A DNA stretch of 17,716 nucleotides from NZ13-RE01 sp049718665 (GTDB lineage: Bacteria; Dictyoglomota; Dictyoglomia; Dictyoglomales; Dictyoglomaceae). Below, one piece after another: positions 1 to 7,549 of the stretch. Within the stretch, counting starts at the first letter, position 1. Each line of letters opens with the position of its first letter. Made by a program: the position numbers and the translations under genes. The DNA is taken from contig JBNARO010000037.1 of the NCBI GenBank assembly GCA_049718665.1, positions 1 to 17,716 on the forward strand, given 5' to 3'. The notes below the pieces were generated by a model. That model was not told the DNA's origin. It worked only from the letters and a program-made list of their open reading frames with translations, and made no database searches.

Positions 1-238
1 AAGGATTTAGGACAGTAGTAATAATTACCCCAACTTTTTTAGTCTTCCCATATACAAGACTTCTTGCAAGAGAATTAGGAACATATCCAAGCTTTTGTGC
101 AGCCTCTAATACTTTTCTTCTCGTATCAGGATTTACATTTCCCCTATTGTTTAAAGCTCTCGAGGCAGTAGCGATCCCTACACCTGCAAGCTTTGCCACA
201 TCTCTTATCGTGATATGATTATTCTCTCTAATCATCAC
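1..238 (-). CDS. LacI-family transcriptional regulator, N-terminal part (cut by window edge)
   Basis: The gene runs off the left edge, leaving 79 codons from GTG 238 or 78 from ATG 235. The start of the protein is a LacI-type helix-turn-helix: ITIRDVAKLAGV, then ATASRALNNRG, then PDTRRKVLEAAQKLGY, and the hinge SLARSLVYGKT. The first strand of the periplasmic-binding-like effector domain (KKVGVIIT) follows at the edge. A GGGAG ribosome-binding site lies about 9 bases before GTG 238 and 12 before ATG 235, so both starts are possible and GTG is slightly better placed. One helix residue differs from the usual LacI pattern (GVGIATASRAL where GVSxxTVSRAL is common). The effector is unknown. A good promoter and two palindromes lie just upstream, suggesting autoregulation. 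Family assignment is secure; the regulon is inferred. Confidence 0.93.
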   Translation of the reverse strand, partial: MMIRENNHITIRDVAKLAGVGIATASRALNNRGNVNPDTRRKVLEAAQKLGYVPNSLARSLVYGKTKKVGVIITTVLNP

Positions 239-257
239 TTTTTATATCTCCCTTCAG

Positions 258-282
258 TTTTTAGTAAAATTTATACTATAAT
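258..282. promoter_or_regulatory. Candidate operator, copy 1 of the TTTTTAGTAA-N5-ACTA family
   Basis: The left arm TTTTTAGTAA (258-267) is identical to those at 7641 and 13574. The right arm ATACTATAAT (273-282) is degenerate, agreeing at about 7 of 10 positions with the inverted left arm. It overlaps the -10 box of the partial LacI gene, where a bound repressor would block polymerase. This is the weakest of the three copies. Confidence 0.4.
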
Positions 283-298
283 TTTAAATCTTTTTCAA
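270..298 (-). promoter_or_regulatory. Sigma-70-type promoter of the partial LacI gene
   Basis: On the minus strand the -35 box TTGAAA (298-293) and the -10 box TATAAA (275-270) are separated by exactly 17 bases. Transcription would start near 263, giving a leader of about 25 bases with the GGGAG ribosome-binding site. The candidate operator at 258-282 covers the -10 box and start site. Confidence 0.6.
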
Positions 299-311
299 TA
301 CTTTTCCAATA

Positions 312-323
312 AAAAACGTTTTT
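312..323. promoter_or_regulatory. Perfect 12-bp palindrome AAAAACGTTTTT, possible LacI-type operator
   Basis: This exact palindrome with a central CG lies 14 bases upstream of the -35 box of the partial LacI gene, between that gene and the terminator of the LamG gene. LacI-family operators typically have a central CG. In AT-rich DNA a run of A followed by a run of T is not rare, so the site is only a candidate. Confidence 0.3.
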
Positions 324-334
324 ATAAACCTAAA

Positions 335-368
335 AGAGGAGAGGGGAATTGTTTCTCCCCTCTCCTCT
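335..368 (-). terminator. Rho-independent terminator of the LamG lipoprotein gene
   Basis: A perfect 13-bp stem (335-347 with 356-368, AGAGGAGAGGGGA and its complement) closes an 8-base loop just past the stop codon at 375. On the minus strand it is followed by UUUAGGUUUAU, a short U-rich tail. It insulates the LamG gene from the regulator gene on the left. Confidence 0.75.
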
Positions 369-374
369 AACACT

Positions 375-1121
375 CTACTTACTTGCCAATTCTTTAACCT
401 CGTCATCTGTAAGAACTTTATTATAAATTCTTAACTCATCTATTTTTCCTTTAAATGGAGGATCCCACCAATTAACACCAAGGACAAATATTGCCTTCTC
501 TCCTCTAAACAAATCCTGAACCTTTTTACCCTCGAATCTCTTTTCACCATTAATATATACTCTAACTGATCCATTATCTACAGTAACCGCAAAATGATAC
601 CACTTATTTGTCTCCAATTTCATATCCGTCCACCCATCAAACCAAGCGCTACCAGACCAAAAACCAGCTCTTCCTTCAAATAAGGAATGTCCGCCTGGTA
701 CTATACTTATCCAAGTATCAGGATTTATGGCAGCAAAGAAAGCGGGAGTATAATAAGTTAAAGCTTTTGGATATATCCAAAGAGCAATTGAATATTCATA
801 TGTCTCTACAGGGCCTTAATATAAAAGAACACCTGAATTTCCATCAAGTACTAAAGCTTTTCCCACGACCCCATCACCAAAACTTACACTTCCTCCTGGT
901 TGTCCAATTTTAGGACCTATAACTTTTCCTTCCCCTAACAAACCATTAGCATCTTTTAGGTCTCCTTCAAAAGGATAATAAGCCACTAAACCTTTTGGTA
1001 GTTCCAACTTTTGAGGAATTTGCTGTACTTGCTGTAAAGAAACTTCGCCAACCTTTTCACAGCCTGCAACTAACAATACAAACAGCAAACCCAAAAAGAC
1101 TATAACTAACTTTTTTAACAT
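375..1121 (-). pseudogene. LamG/concanavalin A-like lipoprotein, interrupted by an in-frame TAA
   Basis: This is a secreted, lipid-anchored carbohydrate-binding-type protein. It starts at ATG 1121 behind a strong AAGGAGGT site. A lipoprotein signal peptide ends in the lipobox LVAGC, with the lipidated Cys at residue 21. From about residue 44 a single LamG jelly-roll domain follows: GLVAYYPFEGDL, KALVLDG, then YSIALWIYPK, NKWYHFAVTVDNG, VRVYINGE and GKIDELRIYNKVLTDDEV. The frame is broken only by TAA at 816-818 (codon 102). The same frame stays open after it (GPVETYEYSIALW...) and matches the family down to TAG at 375, so the lesion is one base substitution rather than a frameshift. The protein would be about 247 residues plus the unknown one. 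It could be a real pseudogene, a strain polymorphism, a sequencing error, or a case of stop read-through. It lies downstream of the arabinofuranosidase and has its own palindromic operator. Confidence 0.8.
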
Positions 1122-1213
1122 ACTATTTACCTCCTTCTAATTATCTTCATAGATTCAAAAGATAATCTAAAATTTTCCTCCTCTTGCTTATCACCTCCCC
1201 TATAACCCCAATT

Positions 1214-1231
1214 ATTGGAAACCTTTCCAAT
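1214..1231. promoter_or_regulatory. 18-bp palindromic operator upstream of the LamG gene
   Basis: ATTGGAAA and TTTCCAAT are perfect 8-bp arms around a central CC. The core TGGAAA-SS-TTTCCA is shared with the palindrome at 4335-4354. It lies 93 bases before the LamG start, about 12 bases downstream of a possible minus-strand -10 box CATAAT. No convincing -35 box was found. The form resembles LacI-family (cre-like) operators, but the centre is CC/GG rather than CG. Confidence 0.55.
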
Positions 1232-1343
1232 TATGGGAAAAATATTATGCAAAATTCTACTCTTTAGAAACATTTATCATTTTTTTATTAAAAATTTTAA
1301 TTAAATTTTATCCCCAACTCTATCTATTGTCAATAACATTTCT

Positions 1344-1374
1344 AAAAAGCAGGGGAACTTAAAACTTCCCTGCT
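1344..1374 (-). terminator. Rho-independent terminator overlapping the end of the GH51 gene
   Basis: On the minus strand AGCAGGGAAG (1374-1365) pairs with GUUCCCCUGCU (1358-1348), followed by UUUUUAGA. The TAA stop at 1361-1359 lies at the loop and 3' arm, so the last codons of the arabinofuranosidase gene form the 5' half of its own terminator. The perfectly paired core is AGCAGGG/CCCUGCU. Confidence 0.75.
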
Positions 1375-3860
1375 CTAATTCCTCTTATCTTTAACTTCAG
1401 TACAGTCAGTGAGTATTTAGGAAAATCATATTCAAAATTTGTATTAATTTCAGATACTTTTGTATATTGGGGAGAAACCTTATTGGGATCAAGGAAAGAG
1501 TTTTCATCTTTTAAGCTGTCAGATGTTAAAGTTACAACTTCTGCTTCTTTTTCTAACTCTAGATTTTGATTTTTCACTTCCTTAATTATAATGTTAATTC
1601 TTTTAGCTTTGTCAGAAACATTAACCACTTTGATAAATATATTTCCGTTTTCATCTTCTGTGACATTGCTATAAATGTCCTGCTTCACAATTTTATCCTC
1701 CACATCGTGAATTAAAACTCCATCTAAATAACAACGAATTCTATTATCTTTTATCTCAATCTTAATATCGTACCATTTGTTCTCCTCTACTTTAACATTA
1801 GCAGAATTTCCAATAATACTCTTTACTCCCCCTACTGCTTTTTCAATAGCAGTGTAAGAATTACCCCATCCTCCTATGTTCCACCAATAAAAATTATCCG
1901 AATTTTTAACACCAAACATTACTAAAAAGCCCTCTCTTCCAGAAAGCTTTCTCGCCTTAACCTGTATTGTGTAATTACTCCAATTGACATCTCCTGTCAA
2001 AGCAAAGCAATTCTCAGAGAGTGTAGCTTGAGAGAAAACACCATCTTTCATTGTCCATACTCCTCTTGCAATAGTCCAATTCTTCAAAGTATCAACAAAA
2101 TTATCTTTATAGAGTACCTTCCCTGTAAGGCTATCTATAACTTTTAAATCCTTGTATTCTACAGAAGTTTGCCAGGATCCTAAACCTATCATCCCAGATA
2201 TTACTTCTTTAGATTCGTCCTTTGAGCTAAGTAATTTAAAAGGCAATATGTATTTCCCTTTGTTTTCATTCAAAATCTTAATTACGTAATAACTGGGTGT
2301 GACATAAGAAGTCCTGTTATTAAACCATATTAAATTAGGTTGCCATTGACTTGCTCCTTCTTTTCCAAATAAAGGAGCATAAGAAATCATAGAAACCACA
2401 TCTGAGTATTTCTCAATATTTAGTAAGTATGCAGCTTCAGCAAGAGCCGCCTCTAAATTATTTCTCCTTCCTATCCCATGAGCAGCATACTCTCCTACAT
2501 AAACCTTAGGACCTTTTCTATCGTATGTAGAATAACGATCCACATTATTTAAGAACCATTCTGGAGACATATAATAATGTTCGTCTACAAGATCAGCCTT
2601 CCCCGTCTTCTTTATCCAATTCCAACCATCATCAAAAATTTTTCCACTGGGAGAAGGGCCTACGCCAAATATAACCTTTATGTAAGGATATTTTTTCTTT
2701 ATAGCGTCATAAAATTTCTCATACCGTACATAATATTCAGATCCCCATTGCTCATTTCCAATTTCTATATATTTTAGGTTAAAAGGTTCAGGATGACCCA
2801 ACTTTGCTCTTACCGATCCCCATTTCGTATCTATCGAACCATTTGCAAATTCTATTAGATCTAATGCATCTTGAATATATTCATCCAGCTTGTCTAAAGG
2901 AATCATATCTGTATAGCTTCCACCTTGAAAAGCCATACCACAGTTAATTACAGGAATAGGTTCAGCCCCAAGATCTTCGCATAATAAAAAATATTCATAA
3001 AAACCTAAACCGAGACTTTGATAATATCCCCAAAAGTTAGGAATAGTTGGTCTCTCCGAAGGATCACCAATAGTAAGCTTCCACCTATAAGCTTCTTTCA
3101 TATTTCTACCTTGAACAAGACATCCTCCTGGAAATCTCATAAAAGATGGTTTCAGATCATAGAGCCATTTTACTAAATCAAACCTTAATCCGTTCTTTCG
3201 CCCCTTCCATGTGTTTTGAGGAAAAAGAGATATAAAGTCTAAATCAACGATACCTTTTTCCTTAATCGAAATCACAAATCTTCCATCATCTATATCCTGA
3301 CCACACGCTACTACTTTCTCAAATTTTCGCCATTTTCTATCTATATCTGAAATAGTATCCTTAAAACCTACATTCCCCTTTCTATCAGATACTTCAAAAT
3401 TTATATTCCTGATACTGCCATCAGGAGAGCGAGCATAAAGAGCTACAATGTAATATTCTCCTTTCTTCAAGGAAATACCTTGATAACCTTGATTTGAGAG
3501 TACCACCCCTTTATCTAAAGAGCTAATAACGATTCTTAAATAATTTTGATTCTTAGAAGAAATAGGATCTTTCCTTTCTATAGCGTAACCTGCCTTATCT
3601 TTTCCCATGACATTTATAGACCAACCATACATGGGATCAGGAAACTCAAAAGACCTATTTTGAATTAGCTCTGCATAAAGTCCCCCGTCCCCTGAATAAT
3701 TTATATCTTCAAAAAATATTCCATACAGGTTGGGACTGAGTTCAATTCCCTTTTTAGATAAGTCTATCTCTAAAATATTAGAAGTTTCAGCTTTTATCTC
3801 TAAAGAAAAAGGCATCATTAAGAAAATTACGAAAAGAAAAACTAACAACATCTTTCTCAT
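1359..3860 (-). CDS. Secreted GH51 alpha-L-arabinofuranosidase with added carbohydrate-binding-type domains
   Basis: The 833-residue enzyme should release terminal alpha-L-arabinofuranosyl residues from arabinoxylan, arabinan or their fragments. It has an N-terminal signal peptide (residues 1-24), a GH51 start motif (LSPNLYGIFFEDINYSGDGG, 41-60) and a CBM4/9-like module at about 80-215. The TIM-barrel follows, with acid/base Glu370 in EIGNEQWG and nucleophile Glu457 in YVGEYAAHG. The C-terminal beta domain is split by a concanavalin A-like insert (about 560-725: WTIARGVWTMKDG, DNFYWWNIGGWGN, NKWYDIKIEIKDNRI, YLDGVLIH). Classical GH51 enzymes are about 500 residues and often cytoplasmic, so this is the long, exported form. 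An AAGGAGGT-type site lies 9 bases before ATG 3860. It probably shares a transcript with the remnant upstream and ends at the hairpin at 1344-1374. Confidence 0.93.
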   Translation of the reverse strand: MRKMLLVFLFVIFLMMPFSLEIKAETSNILEIDLSKKGIELSPNLYGIFFEDINYSGDGGLYAELIQNRSFEFPDPMYGWSINVMGKDKAGYAIERKDPISSKNQNYLRIVISSLDKGVVLSNQGYQGISLKKGEYYIVALYARSPDGSIRNINFEVSDRKGNVGFKDTISDIDRKWRKFEKVVACGQDIDDGRFVISIKEKGIVDLDFISLFPQNTWKGRKNGLRFDLVKWLYDLKPSFMRFPGGCLVQGRNMKEAYRWKLTIGDPSERPTIPNFWGYYQSLGLGFYEYFLLCEDLGAEPIPVINCGMAFQGGSYTDMIPLDKLDEYIQDALDLIEFANGSIDTKWGSVRAKLGHPEPFNLKYIEIGNEQWGSEYYVRYEKFYDAIKKKYPYIKVIFGVGPSPSGKIFDDGWNWIKKTGKADLVDEHYYMSPEWFLNNVDRYSTYDRKGPKVYVGEYAAHGIGRRNNLEAALAEAAYLLNIEKYSDVVSMISYAPLFGKEGASQWQPNLIWFNNRTSYVTPSYYVIKILNENKGKYILPFKLLSSKDESKEVISGMIGLGSWQTSVEYKDLKVIDSLTGKVLYKDNFVDTLKNWTIARGVWTMKDGVFSQATLSENCFALTGDVNWSNYTIQVKARKLSGREGFLVMFGVKNSDNFYWWNIGGWGNSYTAIEKAVGGVKSIIGNSANVKVEENKWYDIKIEIKDNRIRCYLDGVLIHDVEDKIVKQDIYSNVTEDENGNIFIKVVNVSDKAKRINIIIKEVKNQNLELEKEAEVVTLTSDSLKDENSFLDPNKVSPQYTKVSEINTNFEYDFPKYSLTVLKLKIRGIRAGKF

Positions 3861-3917
3861 ACTTTCATACCTCCTTTATTTTTCTACTCGATAAAAACTG
3901 GACACCCCAAAATCTTA

Positions 3918-4304
3918 TCAATATTGGGTACCCAAGGAGAGACAAAAGCAGGGAACCCTTAAGAATACAGAATTATTAACATCCTCACTCTGGATAGGAT
4001 CATTGTTATACCAAATACCACTCCCATCAAGATCAGGATCCTTTAGGTAAACCTGTAAAAACCTTCCTCCTGCTTTAAAAAAGGTTTCAGCAACTCTTAA
4101 TACATCAGCTCCTGGGTGTTGCATACCATAAGTAACCTCAGGCTCTGATAGAGCATAATGACCACCTATAGCTCCATGCATAATTTTCCCTAATCCCTTA
4201 GAAGTGTCAATCTCAATGAATTTAATAGATTTACTAGAAGACAACCCAACCATAAAGATACCTTCCATTAGGATCAAGCTAAATAATTTTCTAAATTTTA
4301 TCAT
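3918..4304 (-). pseudogene. Truncated secreted glycosidase remnant
   Basis: ATG 4304 follows an AGAGGA site and opens a 128-residue frame. It has a signal peptide (about 1-24), then IKFIEIDTSKGLGKIMHGAI, GGHYALSEPEV, MQHPGADVLRVAETFFKAGG and QVYLKDPDLDGSGIWYNNDP. This resembles the opening of large secreted glycosidases; my best guess from memory is GH39-like, low confidence. No catalytic domain is present. Near 3960 the frame turns into unlikely sequence (RVPCFCLSLGTQY). A different frame then reads PAFVSPWVPNIDKILG to TAG at 3884-3886, which looks more protein-like, as if one extra base had been gained at the AAGGG run. It is therefore probably a decayed gene with internal deletion and a late frameshift. 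An alternative is a short functional secreted protein. It may still serve as leader of the GH51 transcript. Confidence 0.6.
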
Positions 4305-4334
4305 CCATCATTCCTCTATATCAGCAGGTTTCTA

Positions 4335-4354
4335 AACTGGAAAGGTTTCCAGTT
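4335..4354. promoter_or_regulatory. 20-bp palindromic operator upstream of the glycosidase remnant and GH51 gene
   Basis: AACTGGAAA and TTTCCAGTT are perfect 9-bp arms around a central GG. Together with 1214-1231 it defines the core TGGAAA-SS-TTTCCA. It begins 31 bases upstream of ATG 4304. A possible minus-strand -10 box TGTAAT (4368-4363) lies 8 bases before it, so the site would cover the transcription start. The central two bases cannot form a loop, so an operator is more likely than a terminator. Confidence 0.6.
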
Positions 4355-4401
4355 CTTGCTAAATTACAATTCTCTGAAACAACATTCCTAAAAATTTAAC
4401 G

Positions 4402-5247
4402 TCAATATTTCACTGCTCCAAAAGTAAGACCTCTTAAGAGATATCTTTGCATAGTGAAGGAGAAGATTACTGCTGGTAACATGGTGACAATACCTGCAGC
4501 TGCCAACGGTCCCCAAGCTATTCTCCAACCTGTAATATATCTTCCAAGATAAACAGGAAGAGTTTGAGAATTTGCCGTACTTGTTAGGATTAAAGCAAGG
4601 AGAAACTCTCCCCAGCAGGTAACAAAACTTAAAGTCATCATCGCAGCAAGGCCTGGAGCGCTAAGAGGTAAAACCACATGAAAGAATGTACTTAAGGATG
4701 AAGCGCCATCTATATATGCTGCCTCATCAAGTTCCTTTGGTATTCCATTAAAAAAAGAAATCAATACCCAAGTGCTAAAAGGAATAGTGAATACAAGATA
4801 TACCATTATAAGAGCAGTCCACGTATCAAGCAATTTTAAATTTTTAAATAGAATATATAAGGGTAGCGCAGAGGCAATTGGAGGCAACATTCTTACAGAA
4901 ATTATCCAATTAGCAAATTTTCTACCTCCAGTTTTAAACCTTGATATGGAATAAGCAGCTAAAGCAGAGATGATAACAGCAAGGATGGAAGTTATTAAAG
5001 ATATAGCAGTACTATTTCTAAGATAAGGTGTTATATTTTCAATAGAAGTGGTTGTACTTCCATAAAAACTTCCACCACCTGTAAAATTCTCTAAGGTCAA
5101 AGTTCTTGGAAAGATCATGGGAGGCCATTTAAACCAATCACTGGCAGGTTTAAAAGCAGTTATAACAAGCCAATAAACTGGAAAAAGGAAAAAGACAAGT
5201 ATAACTAAAAGAATTAGCCATTTAAGAGAATAAAACAAATATTTCAT
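4402..5247 (-). CDS. Carbohydrate ABC transporter permease, MalG type
   Basis: This 281-residue membrane protein is one half of the channel of a CUT1-type sugar importer. It has six predicted membrane segments: the first at about 10-30, then 78-100, 115-135, 142-165, 196-222 and 247-268. The cytoplasmic EAA loop is intact (DEAAYIDGASS from 174, ending in VVLP at 191-194), the surface that docks the ATPase subunit. The C-terminal stretch ending LLRGLTFGAVKY is typical of this subfamily. Start ATG 5247 follows GGGGGA at 9 bases. It sits 13 bases after the partner permease, so the two are co-transcribed and probably heterodimerise. The substrate is not shown by the sequence; the context suggests arabino- or xylo-oligosaccharides. 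Confidence 0.94.
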   Translation of the reverse strand: MKYLFYSLKWLILLVILVFFLFPVYWLVITAFKPASDWFKWPPMIFPRTLTLENFTGGGSFYGSTTTSIENITPYLRNSTAISLITSILAVIISALAAYSISRFKTGGRKFANWIISVRMLPPIASALPLYILFKNLKLLDTWTALIMVYLVFTIPFSTWVLISFFNGIPKELDEAAYIDGASSLSTFFHVVLPLSAPGLAAMMTLSFVTCWGEFLLALILTSTANSQTLPVYLGRYITGWRIAWGPLAAAGIVTMLPAVIFSFTMQRYLLRGLTFGAVKY

Positions 5248-5260
5248 AATTTTAATCCCC

Positions 5261-6139
5261 CTATAACTCCAAATACTCCCAAAGTCTCATTGTCCTTATA
5301 AGTATATTTGTTAGAATTGTTACTAAGATAAGGAGTAAAATACTTAAGGCTGAAGCATACCCCACATCCCATCCGAAAGATATTCCTACCTTATATATAT
5401 AGAAACTAAGGGTATGAGTAGCATAACCCGGACCCCCAAAGCTTGTCATATAAACGATATCAAACATTCTTAAGATATCTATTAGTCTTAGGATTATTAA
5501 TATCCAAAAAAGGGGTCTCAAAAATGGAAACTCAATATACTTAAAAATAACCCATCTGTTTCCACCATCAACTTTTGCAGCTTCAATTAGATCTGTAGGA
5601 ACCGTTTGTAATCCCGCATATAATACCAGAAAAATGAAAGGAGTCCATTGCCATACATCCATTATAACTACAGCAATCCTTGCAAAAAAAGGATCTCCAA
5701 ACCAAGCAATTTTGTTTACTCCAAATAAACTTAATAGATAATTTACTGGACCATACTCATAATTAAAAAGCATTTTCCATATGACTCCTACAACTACTGC
5801 AGGGATCATCATAGGTAAAAGTAAGGAACTTCTTACAACTTTTTCTCCAACTAAATTCTGTATAAATAAAGCAATAAATCCTCCTAAAATAATTTCAATA
5901 GGTAAAGCTAATAACACAAGTAAAAAGGTAAATTCCAAAGTAGAATGAACACCCTCATCCCTAAAAGCTTTAACATAATTTTCTAACCCTACAAAGTAAG
6001 GGGCTTTCCATTCTGCCAAATTATAATGCATAAAAGAGATAACTATCATATAGATAAAGGGGAAAATCGTAAGTAATAAAAATACAAACACAAGCGGCAT
6101 AACCATAAATATTGCCGTTCGTCTTGTTCCTTTATCCAT
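5261..6139 (-). CDS. Carbohydrate ABC transporter permease, MalF/UgpA type
   Basis: This 292-residue inner-membrane protein is the other half of the importer channel. It has a short cytoplasmic N-terminus, six membrane segments, and the EAA loop DLIEAAKVDGGNRWVIFKYI near residues 183-202 closing with FPFLRP. A TTG codon at 6142 lies directly before ATG 6139. The AGGGGGA site is 6 bases from the ATG and only about 3 from the TTG, so ATG 6139 is the better start. The binding-protein gene lies 66 bases upstream with a stem-loop between them, and the second permease 13 bases downstream. No ATPase gene accompanies the operon. Confidence 0.93.
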   Translation of the reverse strand: MDKGTRRTAIFMVMPLVFVFLLLTIFPFIYMIVISFMHYNLAEWKAPYFVGLENYVKAFRDEGVHSTLEFTFLLVLLALPIEIILGGFIALFIQNLVGEKVVRSSLLLPMMIPAVVVGVIWKMLFNYEYGPVNYLLSLFGVNKIAWFGDPFFARIAVVIMDVWQWTPFIFLVLYAGLQTVPTDLIEAAKVDGGNRWVIFKYIEFPFLRPLFWILIILRLIDILRMFDIVYMTSFGGPGYATHTLSFYIYKVGISFGWDVGYASALSILLLILVTILTNILIRTMRLWEYLEL

Positions 6140-6177
6140 CAAATTTCCCCCTATTTCTTATTTTTTTAATAATTAGA

Positions 6178-6198
6178 AGGGGAGCATTGCGCTCCCCT
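6178..6198 (-). terminator. Intercistronic stem-loop between binding-protein and permease genes
   Basis: A perfect 8-bp stem AGGGGAGC/GCTCCCCT (6178-6185 with 6191-6198) closes a 5-base loop. The following minus-strand sequence (UCUAAUUAUU) is a poor U tract, so it probably terminates only partly or protects the upstream mRNA 3' end. Such hairpins often allow a binding protein to be made in excess over its permeases. Confidence 0.6.
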
Positions 6199-6205
6199 AA
6201 ATTTA

Positions 6206-7549
6206 TTACTTCCCAGAGAGAATGTTCATCCATTGATCAGCTAATTTATTTAGTTCATCTACTGTATTAGGTCTCTTACCCATCAAAATCTCAGAGAAGA
6301 AACCAATAGTAACATCTTCAAGCTTTGGTTCTTCTGGAATTCTGGGTCTATGAGATTGGGTCTTTATAGTTTGTAAGAATACTGAAACCCTTGGGTCTGC
6401 CTTTCTTACTTCTGGATCTCTTACTGTTGAAAGTCTTGAAGGGGCAACTCCATATTTAATAAATTTGGTTTTATCATTTTCTTTATTTGTCGCAAATTGT
6501 ATAAACATAAATGCCTCTCTCTTATTCTTACTTGCAACGTTAAGTCCTAAAGCCCAATTACCACTTACAGAATGTCCACCAGGCATTACCGCAACACCTA
6601 CTTTTTTATCAATGGGCTGTAGAGCAGAAGAAGTCTTAAAAGTCGCCCATACTCCAGTCCATTGAGGAACCATTGCTACTGTTCCTCTTGCAAAGTATTC
6701 TAATGTTTCACCATAGTCAGATCCAAGAGGATCAGGGCTATAAGGCATTAAAGCTTTCATAGTCTCAAGAGCTTTTACTCCCTCGGGAGAATTAAAAGCT
6801 GGCTTTTTATCAGAGGTGAAATAATCTCCATAATCGAGATCTACAGGACCCCATTTCTTCAAACCTTCTTGGCTTCTTCTATATGGAGCAAAATACAATA
6901 GGTACATATAGAATAATGTATGGGTCCTTGGGAACATTAAAGCTATACCATATTCTGTAGGAGAGTTTGGATTATATTTCTTCGTAAAGAATTTTGCAAC
7001 CTCTACAGTTTCTTCCCAGGTTTTTGGTACCCTTAAGTCTTTTCCAAACATCTTTTTAAATTCGGCTTTTAACTTAGAATCGCTGAAGAGATCTTTACGA
7101 TAATAGAAGAGCATGGTATTGCAATAAAAAGGTATACCTATATTCTTTCCTGCCCATATACCAGCTATATGCCATATAGTGGGGTCAAAATCTTTCATGT
7201 CCCAATTAGGATCCACAAGATCCGGATTCTGTTTTCTAAATTCCTCCAAATCTACAAACCCCTTTGCAACAGCACCTGCTGTCATTACGTCCCAAGTTGC
7301 CACATCAAAAGCCCCGGTCCCACTCGCCACATCAGCAAGCATCCTTGGATAGAGCACTTCCCAAGATATAGGAGTCACCTGGACTTTTATATTAGGATAT
7401 TTTTGCATAAACCTTTGAGCAATATCTTGCAAGGCATCAGCATTATCAGGTGATGACCACACATTTAAAACTACTTGTTTTTGGGCATATCCCCCAACAA
7501 TTAATAATAGGAATAAAGAAACGGTAGCTAAAACCAAAAACTTTCTCAT
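6206..7549 (-). CDS. ABC sugar-binding protein (extracellular solute-binding protein family 1)
   Basis: The 447-residue exported protein captures the sugar and delivers it to the two permeases downstream. ATG 7549 is chosen over the longer open frame to 7693. It has a GGGGAGGG site about 5 bases upstream and begins with a proper signal peptide (MRKFLVLATVSLFLLLIVGGYAQ). The longer start would place the -35 box inside the gene. No lipobox Cys is present, so the protein should be a free periplasmic type rather than lipid-anchored. Family features include VVLNVWSSPDNADALQDIAQ, the stretch GTGAFDVATWDVMTAGAVAKGF, FARGTVAMVPQWTGVWA and GGHSVSGNWALGLNVASKN. Aromatic residues are plentiful, as in oligosaccharide binders. 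A promoter and operator lie upstream in the divergent control region. Confidence 0.94.
   Translation of the reverse strand: MRKFLVLATVSLFLLLIVGGYAQKQVVLNVWSSPDNADALQDIAQRFMQKYPNIKVQVTPISWEVLYPRMLADVASGTGAFDVATWDVMTAGAVAKGFVDLEEFRKQNPDLVDPNWDMKDFDPTIWHIAGIWAGKNIGIPFYCNTMLFYYRKDLFSDSKLKAEFKKMFGKDLRVPKTWEETVEVAKFFTKKYNPNSPTEYGIALMFPRTHTLFYMYLLYFAPYRRSQEGLKKWGPVDLDYGDYFTSDKKPAFNSPEGVKALETMKALMPYSPDPLGSDYGETLEYFARGTVAMVPQWTGVWATFKTSSALQPIDKKVGVAVMPGGHSVSGNWALGLNVASKNKREAFMFIQFATNKENDKTKFIKYGVAPSRLSTVRDPEVRKADPRVSVFLQTIKTQSHRPRIPEEPKLEDVTIGFFSEILMGKRPNTVDELNKLADQWMNILSGK

Noticed and set aside
304..310. TTCCAAT near the partial LacI promoter as an operator half-site
   Set aside because: No inverted partner at the required spacing.
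608..913. 101-codon plus-strand frame opposite the LamG gene
   Set aside because: No ribosome site or family features; the opposite strand carries a clear lipoprotein and jelly-roll reading.
1140..1166. 8-bp stem (ATTATCTT/AAGATAAT) with an 11-base loop before the LamG ribosome site, considered as a riboswitch or attenuator
   Set aside because: The stem is A-T only and weak, with no conserved riboswitch elements and no alternative pairing to the ribosome site seen.
1153..1200. Short GTG-initiated 15-codon frame in the LamG leader
   Set aside because: The possible ribosome site touches the GTG with no spacing, and the peptide shows no recognisable character.
3924..3935. TTGGGTACCCAA, a perfect 12-bp palindrome before the GH51 gene
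   Set aside because: It occurs only once in the window and lies in the decayed tail of the remnant. No promoter boxes are set around it, so chance is not excluded.
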